In this document: piece by piece, positions 32,340 through 40,064 of the stretch
How positions within the stretch are numbered: position 1 is the stretch's first letter
How the letters are laid out: each line of letters opens with the position of its first letter
Assembly: GCA_964406375.1 (NCBI GenBank)
Contig: CAYORM010000016.1
Coordinates: 1 to 57,698 of the forward strand
Direction: 5' to 3'
Length of the DNA stretch: 57,698 nucleotides
From: CAYORM01 sp964406375
GTDB taxonomy: Bacteria > Pseudomonadota > Alphaproteobacteria > DSM-16000 > Inquilinaceae
The notes under the pieces: generated by a model
Database searches by the model: none
What the model saw: the letters and a program-made list of their open reading frames with translations, nothing else
What the model was told of the DNA's origin: nothing
Made by a program: the position numbers and the translations under genes

Positions 32340-33959
32340 ATGACACATGCTTCCGAATCGCGGCCGATGCGGTCCAGCCGGCGCATCGCCGCCGTGCTGC
32401 TGATCGGGACGGCGCTCATTGGCCTGCCGGTCGCCGGCTCGCTCGTCCTGCCCTCCGAGGCGGCCACACCCGTGGAGCAGACGCCCGCAGAACAGACACC
32501 CGTCGAACAGGTGCCGGCCGGGCAGCCGGCGGGCTCGGCGACGGCGCAGGCCGCGCCGGTCGAAACGCCGATGATGAACGCGCCTGCCACCTTCTCTGGC
32601 ATCGTGAAGGCGGTCGCGCCCGCCGTGGTCAACGTCTCCGTCGTGGCCGCCGCCGAGGTGGCGGGGGGCGGCGTACCGGAGATGCCGCAGTTCCCGCCGG
32701 GCTCGCCCTTCGCCGACATGTTCCGTCGCTTCTTCGAGGGCCAGCCGGGCGCCCCGCGTCGGGCGGAACCGGTCCGAGCAGTCGGTTCGGGCTTCATCAT
32801 CGATCCGGAGGGCTACGTGGTCACCAACAACCACGTGGTCGAAAAAGCCAATGAGATCATGGTGACGCTCGACGACGGCAGGCAGTACGAGGCCGAGATC
32901 GTCGGGCGCGACACGAAGACCGACCTTGCATTGCTGAAGATCGAGGCGGACGAACCGCTTCCCTTCGTCGAATGGGGCGACAGCGACGCGGTCGAGGTCG
33001 GCGACTGGGTCGTTGCGGTCGGCAATCCGTTCGGTCTCGGCGGCACGGTCACGACGGGGATCGTCTCGGCGCGGGGCCGCAACCTCCAGTCGGGCCCGTT
33101 CGACGACTTCCTGCAGATCGATGCCGCGATCAACCGCGGCAATTCCGGCGGCCCGACCTTCGACCTCGAAGGGCATGTGATCGGCATCAACACGGCGATC
33201 TTCTCGCCTTCGGGCGGCTCGGTCGGCATCGGCTTCGCCATCCCGTCGAACATGGCGCGCGACGTCATCGGCCAGCTCCAGGAGACAGGGACAGTGGCCC
33301 GCGGTTGGATCGGCGTGCAGGTGCAGACGGTGACCGAAGCGATGGCCGAGGCGCTGGGTCTCGACGAGGCGCGCGGTGCGCTGGTCGCCGGCACGCTCGA
33401 GGACGGTCCGGCTGCGGCGGCCGGGCTCGCCCAGGGCGACGTGATCCTGTCCTTCGACGGCAAGCCGATCGACAGCATGATCGCGTTGCCGCGGATCGTC
33501 GCCGCCACCAAGTCGGGCGAGACCGTACCGGTCGAGGTGCTGCGGGACGGCGCGCGCAAGACCATCGAGGTGACGGTCGGCGACATGCCGGGTGAGGAAC
33601 AGGTCGCCAGCGCGGATCCGCGCACCGCGACCGGCGCCCTCGACGGCAACGCCGCGGTGGAATCGGCGCTCGGGCTCGCGGTCGCGCCACTCTCGCCAGA
33701 GATCCGAGAACGCTTCGGGATCGTCGACGAGACGGGCGGCGTGCTGGTCACCGGCGTCCGGGAAGACGGTCCGGCGCGCGGGACCGGTGTCGGACCGGGC
33801 GACATCATCCTGCGCATCGGCTCGTCCGAGGTGCGGTCGGTCGAGGACATCGTCACCGGTATCGAGCAGGCTCGGCGTGACGATCGCAGCGCGGTGATGC
33901 TGCTGGTCGGCCGGCAGGGCAATGAGCGCTTCGTGGCAGTGCCCCTGAACGACGCCTGA
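32340..33959 (+). CDS. Do/DegP-type periplasmic serine protease (HtrA family)
   Basis: 539-residue periplasmic protease-chaperone. The signal peptide is RRIAAVLLIGTALIGLPVAG, followed by a low-complexity linker made of EQTP-type repeats (residues about 40-65). The trypsin-like domain has His165 (TNNHVVEK), Asp195 (KTDLAL) and Ser269 (NRGNSGGP), then two PDZ domains (about 330-420 and 440-535). Length and layout match DegP/DegQ, not DegS. It converges on a two-component system; such pairs often link envelope stress sensing to proteolysis, but control is inferred. A terminator lies 24 nt after the stop. Confidence 0.95.
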   Translation: MTHASESRPMRSSRRIAAVLLIGTALIGLPVAGSLVLPSEAATPVEQTPAEQTPVEQVPAGQPAGSATAQAAPVETPMMNAPATFSGIVKAVAPAVVNVSVVAAAEVAGGGVPEMPQFPPGSPFADMFRRFFEGQPGAPRRAEPVRAVGSGFIIDPEGYVVTNNHVVEKANEIMVTLDDGRQYEAEIVGRDTKTDLALLKIEADEPLPFVEWGDSDAVEVGDWVVAVGNPFGLGGTVTTGIVSARGRNLQSGPFDDFLQIDAAINRGNSGGPTFDLEGHVIGINTAIFSPSGGSVGIGFAIPSNMARDVIGQLQETGTVARGWIGVQVQTVTEAMAEALGLDEARGALVAGTLEDGPAAAAGLAQGDVILSFDGKPIDSMIALPRIVAATKSGETVPVEVLRDGARKTIEVTVGDMPGEEQVASADPRTATGALDGNAAVESALGLAVAPLSPEIRERFGIVDETGGVLVTGVREDGPARGTGVGPGDIILRIGSSEVRSVEDIVTGIEQARRDDRSAVMLLVGRQGNERFVAVPLNDA

Positions 33960-33983
33960 CGGGCCTGAAGCGGCTGTACGGCG

Positions 33984-34009
33984 GCCCCCTGCGCTTCGCC
34001 GCAGGGGGC
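33984..34009 (+). terminator. Intrinsic terminator after degP
   Basis: 10-bp stem GCCCCCTGCG / CGCAGGGGGC around a 6-nt loop CTTCGC, followed by TTTGCGTT. It is the downstream limit of the degP unit and is close to the tail of the convergent kinase gene. Confidence 0.75.
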
Positions 34010-34012
34010 TTT

Positions 34013-34051
34013 GCGTTCAGGCGGGGCGTTCAGGCGGGGCGTTCAGGCGGG
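34013..34051. repeat. Three tandem copies of a 13-bp unit at the kinase 3' end
   Basis: GCGTTCAGGCGGG is repeated exactly three times (34013-34025, 34026-34038, 34039-34051). The third copy contains the stop codon of the minus-strand histidine kinase (34043-34045); the other two lie in the gap. A copy-number change (13 bp, not a multiple of 3) would not alter the kinase unless it hits the third unit. Confidence 0.85.
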
Positions 34052-35467
34052 GCGCAGCGGTGGAGTCGTGGGCGAACGCGGCCGCGGCGGCCCCGCCGGC
34101 GGATCGAAGACGAGCGAGGCGCGCAGCCCCGGCCGGGCGTCGTCGAGCGTCAGCCGGGCATGGTGCAGTCGCGCCACCGCGGCGACGAGGCTCAGGCCGA
34201 GCCCGGCGCCCGGGCGGCTGCGGCTCTGGTCGAGCCGCACGAAGCGCTGCTGGATGCGGTCCCGATCGGCGGCGGGCACCCCCGGTCCGCTGTCGGCGAC
34301 AGACAGGATGGCGGTGCCGGTGTCGCCGGTCGTCACCTCGATCCTCACCCGCCCGCCGGCCGGCGTATATTTGATCGCATTGTCGATCAGATTCGACACC
34401 GCCTGGGAGAGCAGATGATGGTGCCCGGGCAGGACGATGCCGTCGGCGGCCTCGACCGTCAGCGTCAGCCCGGCATCCTCGGCGGCCGGTGCGTAGAGCT
34501 CGCCGAGATCGCGGGCGAGCAGGCCGAGATCGATCGGCTGCATCTTCTCGTGGATCGCTCCCGACTCCGCGACCGCGATATCGAGCAGCGCGTTGAAGGT
34601 CGCGAGGATGCCATCGGCCTCGCGGATCGTCTCCTCGAGCGCCGCACGATAGGCATCGGCGTCGGGTGCCTGCATCAGCGTGACCTCGACGCGGCTGCGC
34701 AGCCGGCTGATCGGGCTGCGCAGATCGTGGGCGATGCTGTCGGCGACGCCGCGCATCTGCTCCATCAGCCGGCCGATCTGGTCGAGCATCTCGTTGAGGC
34801 GCAGCGACAGGCGGTCGAACTCGTCGCCCGTTCCACGAACCGGCATGCGCCGGTCGAGATCGCCGTGCAGGATCGCGGCAGCGCCGCTGGCGATCGCGTC
34901 GATGCGTGAGAGCACGCCGCGGGTGACGATGACGCCGCCGACGAACCCGACCACCACGGTCAGCACCAGGCCGCCGAGCAGCGCGTCATTGATCAGGTTC
35001 TGGAAGTCGGTCCGCTCGGTCATGTCGCGGCCGACCAGCAGCGAGAAACCGCCCTGCAGCTCGAAGGTGCGGGCACGGGCGATCTGCGGCCGGTCGTCGC
35101 CTGCCGGGGTATCGATCAGGAAGGTGATCCAGCCCGGCGGCCCCATCGCGATGTCGGGCCAATGTGACAGATTGCCGGCGAGCAGCCGGTATTCCGAATC
35201 GACGAGAAGATAGAGGCCGCGATGGCCGGGGCGGGCGGCGCTGCGCTCGCGGATCAGCCCGATCAGCCCGGGCAGGCCGAGCAGCCGGTACTGCTCGGCG
35301 AGGCCCAGCACCTCGGCCTCGATCGTCTCGTCGGTCTGCGCACCGATGACCTCGACGGTGCGCCAGTAGACATAGCCGAGGACGCCCGTGACCGAGAGGG
35401 CGAAGACCACCACATAGGCGATCGCATAGCGAAAGAACGAGCTGCCGAACAGGTTAGCCGGGCGCAC
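34043..35467 (-). CDS. Sensor histidine kinase (HAMP-HisKA-HATPase_c)
   Basis: 474-residue inner-membrane kinase. The first membrane helix (about 14-34, AIAYVVVFALSVTGVLGYVY) and the second (about 167-187, LGGLVLTVVVGFVGGVIV) flank a periplasmic domain with no recognised fold. A HAMP region (RIDAIASGAAAILHGDLDRRM) leads to the HisKA domain with phosphoacceptor His247 in ADSIAHDLRSPISRLRSR. The ATPase N-box (LIDNAIKYTPAGG) and GPGVP/GAGLGLSLV boxes follow. It overlaps the response regulator gene by 14 bp and pairs with it. The ligand is unknown. Confidence 0.94.
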   Translation of the reverse strand: MRPANLFGSSFFRYAIAYVVVFALSVTGVLGYVYWRTVEVIGAQTDETIEAEVLGLAEQYRLLGLPGLIGLIRERSAARPGHRGLYLLVDSEYRLLAGNLSHWPDIAMGPPGWITFLIDTPAGDDRPQIARARTFELQGGFSLLVGRDMTERTDFQNLINDALLGGLVLTVVVGFVGGVIVTRGVLSRIDAIASGAAAILHGDLDRRMPVRGTGDEFDRLSLRLNEMLDQIGRLMEQMRGVADSIAHDLRSPISRLRSRVEVTLMQAPDADAYRAALEETIREADGILATFNALLDIAVAESGAIHEKMQPIDLGLLARDLGELYAPAAEDAGLTLTVEAADGIVLPGHHHLLSQAVSNLIDNAIKYTPAGGRVRIEVTTGDTGTAILSVADSGPGVPAADRDRIQQRFVRLDQSRSRPGAGLGLSLVAAVARLHHARLTLDDARPGLRASLVFDPPAGPPRPRSPTTPPLRPA

Positions 35468-36134
35468 GGAGGCAGTACCCGGCGCCCCGCACGGTATGCA
35501 GGAGCGGCGTCTCGAAATCCTTGTCGATCTTCTGCCGCAGCCGGCTGATATGCACGTCGATGACGTTGGTCTGCGGGTCGAAGTGATAGTTCCAGACGTT
35601 CTCGAGCAGCATCGTCCGGGTGACGACCTGACCGGCGTGGCGCATCAGATATTCCAGGATCTGGAACTCGCGCTGCTGCAGGTCGATCTTGCGGCCGGCG
35701 CGGGTCACGACCCGCGACAGCAGGTTCATCGACAGATCGGCGACATTGAGCTCGGTGCGCGTCTCGGCGGCGGCGCTGCCGCGGCGCAGCAGCGCCTCGA
35801 GCCGCGCCTGCAGCTCGGCGAAGGCATAGGGCTTGACGAGATAGTCGTCGCCGCCGGCGCGCAGCCCGCGGACACGATCGTCGACCTGCCCCATGGCGCT
35901 GAGGAAGAGGACCGGCACGCGGCTGCCATTGCGCCGGATCGTCTCTACGATCAGCAGCCCGTCCATCCCCGGCAGCATCCGATCGACGATCAGCGCGTCA
36001 TAGGTCTCGGTCGTCGCCAGAAACAGGCCCTGCGGCCCATCGGCCGCATGGTCGACGGTGTAGCCGCATTCGCGCAGCGCCTTGGTCAGGTAGAGCGCCG
36101 CTTCCTTATCGTCTTCGATGACCAGCAGTTTCAT
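35454..36134 (-). CDS. OmpR/PhoB-family response regulator
   Basis: 226-residue regulator: receiver domain (1-115) with acidic pocket IEDD, phosphoacceptor Asp51 (LIVDRMLPGMDG) and KPYAF, then a winged-helix C-terminal domain (FQILEYLMRHAGQVVTR, NVIDVHISRLRQKID, RGAGYCLR). It is upstream of its kinase with a 14-bp overlap. It resembles the CusR/CzcR/QseB-type branch more than PhoB. Target genes cannot be told; degP lies next to the kinase but in opposite orientation. Confidence 0.95.
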   Translation of the reverse strand: MKLLVIEDDKEAALYLTKALRECGYTVDHAADGPQGLFLATTETYDALIVDRMLPGMDGLLIVETIRRNGSRVPVLFLSAMGQVDDRVRGLRAGGDDYLVKPYAFAELQARLEALLRRGSAAAETRTELNVADLSMNLLSRVVTRAGRKIDLQQREFQILEYLMRHAGQVVTRTMLLENVWNYHFDPQTNVIDVHISRLRQKIDKDFETPLLHTVRGAGYCLRAPG

Positions 36135-36184
36135 GTCGCGTCGACCCTAGACCCGCCTCGGCTGCATCAAAAATGACAATGCGC

Positions 36185-36652
36185 TCATGCGCCCGGCCGA
36201 TCGCCCTCCGGCGGTTCGCCCTCGCGCGGTCCGGGGTGGTCGCTGCCCGCCGCGGCCGGTGAGGGTTCCGGACGCGTCCACAGGAAGGCCAGCACCGCCC
36301 CGAGACCCGCCGCCGCGAGGATCGCTATCCAGACGCTACCCGTCGTCAGCACAATGATCACCCAACTCACGGCGATCGCGAGGGTGGCGAGCCGCTTCGC
36401 ACGAATTGGGATCGCCCGCTCCTCGCGCCAAGTGCGCAGTGGCGGCCCGAAACGCGGATGGTTGAGCAGCCAAGCCTCGAAGCGGGGCGAGGAGCGGCTG
36501 AAGGCCCACAGTGCCGCGATCATGAAGATCGTCGTCGGCAGGCCAGGAACGACGACACCGATAAGGCCGATGCCGACACAGACCCCGCCGAGCGCGCGCA
36601 GCAGCAGGCGGGTCATCCGCGACGGAGGAGGCCCTGTGCCGCCGCCGGTCAC
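36185..36652 (-). CDS. DUF454 (YbaN-like) membrane protein
   Basis: 155-residue integral membrane protein of the YbaN/DUF454 family: GVCVGIGLIGVVVPGLPTTIFMIAALWAFSRSSPRFEAWLL, then HPRFGPPLRTWREERAIPIRAK and two more helices. The Pro/Gly-rich tail is not part of the family. The GTG at 36652 overlaps the cydC stop as GTGA; the ATG at 36616 (MTRLLLRALGG) is an equally good start and matches the family better. It is probably co-translated with cydDC. Function unknown. Confidence 0.88.
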   Translation of the reverse strand: MTGGGTGPPPSRMTRLLLRALGGVCVGIGLIGVVVPGLPTTIFMIAALWAFSRSSPRFEAWLLNHPRFGPPLRTWREERAIPIRAKRLATLAIAVSWVIIVLTTGSVWIAILAAAGLGAVLAFLWTRPEPSPAAAGSDHPGPREGEPPEGDRPGA

Positions 36653-38295
36653 CGCGGCAACTCGACGAGCCGGCCGTCCGAGAGGGTCAGGATGCGGTCG
36701 GCCGTGGCGCGCAGCGCCGGGCGGTGGGAGACGAGAAGGACGGTGCGGCCCTGTCGCCACCGGGCGAGGGTCGCGACGATCCGCGCCTCCGTCTCGGCAT
36801 CGAGCCCGTCGGTCGGCTCGTCGAGGATGGCGAAGGGCCGGTCGCGCAGCAATGTGCGGGCGAGGGCGATGCGGCGGGCCTGGCCGCCGGACAGTTTGCG
36901 TCCGCCCTCGCCGAGCCAGGTGTCGAGCCCATCGGGCAGCGCCGCCGCCCAGGCCTCGAGCCCGACATCGGCGAGGACCTGACGCAGCCGCTCGTCACCA
37001 GCCTCCGGGTCGCCGAGGACGAGCTGCTCCCGCAGCGTGCCGGCGAAGAGTGCGAAGCGCTGCGGCAGCACGGTGAACGCGTCCCAGACCCGCTCGGGCG
37101 GGAGCGAGGCGAGGTCGCGATCGCCGATACGGATCCGGCCCGACCGTGGATCGCGCAAGCGCAGCAGGAGGGCGATGAGGGTCGATTTGCCGGTGCCGCT
37201 CGGCCCCTCGAGGAGGACCGTCTCGCCTGCCCGGAGCACCAGCGCCACCCCGTCGAGTACCGGCGGGCGGTCCGCGGCATAGGTGAAGCGCAGATCTTCC
37301 AGCACGATGTCACCGCGAAGCGGCATCGCGTCGCCGCCCGGCGGCGGGCCGGGCGGCGTGACCGGGGTCAGGGCGAGGAGGCGGTGGATCGCCGACCGCA
37401 CGCGGCCGAGCGCCACGAGCGCGCCGCCGGTCGGGCCGAGCAGCTCGAAAAGACCCACGGCGAGAAGCAGCGCCGTGCCGAGCAGGACAGGGGCGCGCGC
37501 GGCGCCAAGCAGGCCGATGCCGATCGCCAGGATGCCGGCGATGGCGAGCTGCGCCACGGCGGCGGAGAGGGCACCGCCCCAGGCGCTGGCCACGGCGGCG
37601 CGCAGCTGGGCATCGGCGAGGCCCGCCTCGACGCTGCGGGTATCTTCGCTGAAGCGTTCGGCTGCGCCATAGGCGGCGAGTTCGGCCTGACCGTTCAAGC
37701 CCTCGACGAGGCGCTCGCGCAGCGCGGCGGAGCGGGGTGCTATGGCGGCCGATGCCCGCCGGCCGAGCCGCGCGGCAAGCGGCGGAACGAGGAGGAAGGC
37801 GATGGCACCGCCGGTCGCCAGGACGATGCCGAACACGGCATCGGCCGCAATCAGCAGGAGGGCCGTCGAAACGAGGGCCGCGCCGCCGACGAGCAGCGGC
37901 AGCAGCACGCGCAGATGGAGCGCATCGACGGCGTCGATATCGGCGGTCATCCGGCTCAGGAGATCGCCGGCGCGAAGCTGCTCGTAGGCGCGCGGCTCGA
38001 TCTCGGCGGCCCGCCTGAACAGCCACAGGCGCAGCGCCGCGAGATGGCGGAAGGTCGCGTCATGGGTGGCGAGACGTTCGGCCCAGCGCAGCCCCGCCCG
38101 GGCCGGGGCAAGAAGGCGCAGCCACACGATGCCTGCCGCTGCACCCCCGGCGAGCGCACCTCCTGCCGCAGCCCCGGCGAGGCCGAACAGCAGGATGCCG
38201 GCCGCCGCCCCCAGCAGCGCGACGGCGGCGCCAAAGAGCCACCGTTCGGGTTCGGGCGGTACCGCCCGCAGCAAGTCCCGGACCGGTCCCGTCAT
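36649..38295 (-). CDS. cydC: Thiol-reductant ABC exporter subunit CydC
   Basis: 548-residue half of the heterodimeric CydDC exporter, needed for assembly of cytochrome bd and periplasmic redox balance. A six-helix membrane domain (1-310) is followed by the ATPase (Walker A EGPSGTGKST, signature LSGGQARRIALAR, Walker B FAILDEPTDGLD, H-loop SHRPA). It overlaps cydD by 4 bp (ATGA). No cydAB is in the window. It is assigned CydC rather than CydD by order and by its shorter N-terminus. Confidence 0.92.
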   Translation of the reverse strand: MTGPVRDLLRAVPPEPERWLFGAAVALLGAAAGILLFGLAGAAAGGALAGGAAAGIVWLRLLAPARAGLRWAERLATHDATFRHLAALRLWLFRRAAEIEPRAYEQLRAGDLLSRMTADIDAVDALHLRVLLPLLVGGAALVSTALLLIAADAVFGIVLATGGAIAFLLVPPLAARLGRRASAAIAPRSAALRERLVEGLNGQAELAAYGAAERFSEDTRSVEAGLADAQLRAAVASAWGGALSAAVAQLAIAGILAIGIGLLGAARAPVLLGTALLLAVGLFELLGPTGGALVALGRVRSAIHRLLALTPVTPPGPPPGGDAMPLRGDIVLEDLRFTYAADRPPVLDGVALVLRAGETVLLEGPSGTGKSTLIALLLRLRDPRSGRIRIGDRDLASLPPERVWDAFTVLPQRFALFAGTLREQLVLGDPEAGDERLRQVLADVGLEAWAAALPDGLDTWLGEGGRKLSGGQARRIALARTLLRDRPFAILDEPTDGLDAETEARIVATLARWRQGRTVLLVSHRPALRATADRILTLSDGRLVELPR

Positions 38296-40001
38296 GCGGC
38301 CTCCGCCTCGCTCCTTCCGTCTGCCAGCCGGATGCGGCGCGCGGCGATGGCGGCGAGGCGTGGGCTGTGTGTTGCGAGAAGCGTCGTGCGGCCTTCCGCG
38401 AGCCGGCGCAGCGTCGCGATGAGCGCCGTCTCCGTCGCCGGGTCGAGCGAGGCCGTCGGCTCGTCGAGCAGCAGGATCGGCGCGTCCTTGAGGAAGGCGC
38501 GGGCGAGGGCGATGCGCTGGATCTCGCCGCCGGAAAGGCCGATGCCCCGCTCGCCGATCGGGGTGTCGAGCCCCTGCGGTAACCGCTCCAGCAGCGGTGC
38601 CAGCCCGGCCTGGAGGCAGGCCTCGTGGAGCGCCGCGTCACCCGCGCCGGGCCGGCCGAGTGCGAGATTGTCGCGCAGCGTGCCATGGAAGAGCATCGGC
38701 GACTGGCCGACCCAGGCGATGCGCGCAAGCAGTGCTTCGGGCGCCAGCGTCTCGACCGGCTGGCCGCCGATCAGCACCCGCCCTTCATCCGGCGACAGGA
38801 AGCCCAGAACGAGCTGCAACACCGTCGACTTGCCGGCGCCGCTCTCGCCGATCAACGCCACCGTCTCGCCGGGTGCGATGGTGAGGTCGAGCCGTCGCAG
38901 GGCCGGGCGCTCCCCGCCGTCATAGGCGAAGGAGACGTCCTCGAACCGCAATGCCGGAGCACCGGCGGGCAGCGTCGCGGCACCGCGCGAATGGCCGGAG
39001 GGCACCACCTCGGCCGTTGCCCGCAGGGCCTCGCCGGCGCCGATCGCCGCCATGCGGTCGTGATAGGTGGAGGCGAGGGCGCGCAGCGGCTGCAGATACT
39101 CCACCGCGAGCAGCACGAGCAGCAGGCCCGTCGCCGGCTCAACCCCGGAGACCACCACATGGCCCGCCACCAGCGCGATCGCCGCGAGCGCGCAGAGATC
39201 GAGGGCGGCCGAGGACAGGAAGGCGATGCGCAGCACGGCCATCGTGCGGCCGCGGAAGGCGTCGGCGGCGGCCTCGATCCGCGCCGTCTCGGCTTCCACC
39301 CGCCCGAACAGCCGCAGCGTGGTGAGCCCGGCGAGGCGGTCGAGGAAGACCGCACCCATGCGGGCAAGGCTGGCGAATTGCCGCCGGCTCTCGGCGGCGG
39401 TGCGCATGCCGATGACCGCCATCAGGACGAGGGCGGCGACACCCAGCCCTGCGAGAAACAGGCCGGCCGTCACGTCCAAGACGAAGACGAGAAGCAGGAT
39501 GGCCGGGGGGACGAGTGCGGTGGCGAGACGCTGCGGCAGATAACGGGCGACGTAGCCCTCCAGGGCGTCGACCTGCTCGACCAGCAGCGTGGCGAGGCTG
39601 CCGGCGTCCCGCCCATCGCGTCCCGCGGGGCCGAGTGAGAGCAGCCGGGTGAACAGGATCGCCCGCAGTCGTGATTTCACCCGCGCGGCGGCGGTGGCAC
39701 CGGCCGCCTCGGCCGCGACTGCGAGGATCATCCGACAGGGTATCAGGGCGAGGAAGATCACGACCGCCGCCAGCGCCGGATCGAGGCCGAGGACAGCAGC
39801 GTCGGCGCCGCCCAGAAGCGTGCCGAAGCCGATGGCCAGCGCCCAGGCCTGGCCGACGGCGCAGACGCTCTGCCCGGCGCGGCAGGCGCCGGCCAGCGCG
39901 ACCGGGCGGCGTCCCGGATGCGATTGCTGCCGCAACCAGCGGCCGACCGCCCGGGCATCCGGCGGCGCCTCCGCCGGTGTTGTCGTCGCCTCTTTCGTCA
40001 T
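38292..40001 (-). CDS. cydD: Thiol-reductant ABC exporter subunit CydD
   Basis: 569-residue partner of CydC. Membrane domain about 20-300, then the ATPase: Walker A GESGAGKST, Q-loop GQSPMLFHG, signature LSGGEIQRIALARAF, Walker B ILLLDEPTASLD and H-loop ATHSPRL. The start at 40001 (MTKEATTTPAEAP) is preferred over the in-frame ATG at 40037, which only adds 12 residues before the conserved part. It lies 63 bp downstream of pepN on the same strand. Confidence 0.92.
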   Translation of the reverse strand: MTKEATTTPAEAPPDARAVGRWLRQQSHPGRRPVALAGACRAGQSVCAVGQAWALAIGFGTLLGGADAAVLGLDPALAAVVIFLALIPCRMILAVAAEAAGATAAARVKSRLRAILFTRLLSLGPAGRDGRDAGSLATLLVEQVDALEGYVARYLPQRLATALVPPAILLLVFVLDVTAGLFLAGLGVAALVLMAVIGMRTAAESRRQFASLARMGAVFLDRLAGLTTLRLFGRVEAETARIEAAADAFRGRTMAVLRIAFLSSAALDLCALAAIALVAGHVVVSGVEPATGLLLVLLAVEYLQPLRALASTYHDRMAAIGAGEALRATAEVVPSGHSRGAATLPAGAPALRFEDVSFAYDGGERPALRRLDLTIAPGETVALIGESGAGKSTVLQLVLGFLSPDEGRVLIGGQPVETLAPEALLARIAWVGQSPMLFHGTLRDNLALGRPGAGDAALHEACLQAGLAPLLERLPQGLDTPIGERGIGLSGGEIQRIALARAFLKDAPILLLDEPTASLDPATETALIATLRRLAEGRTTLLATHSPRLAAIAARRIRLADGRSEAEAA

Positions 40002-40064
40002 CGCCGTCCGCCTAGTTCCGGCCACCCCAGCCGGCAACCGCGCGAAATGTAGCAGAGCCGCCGT

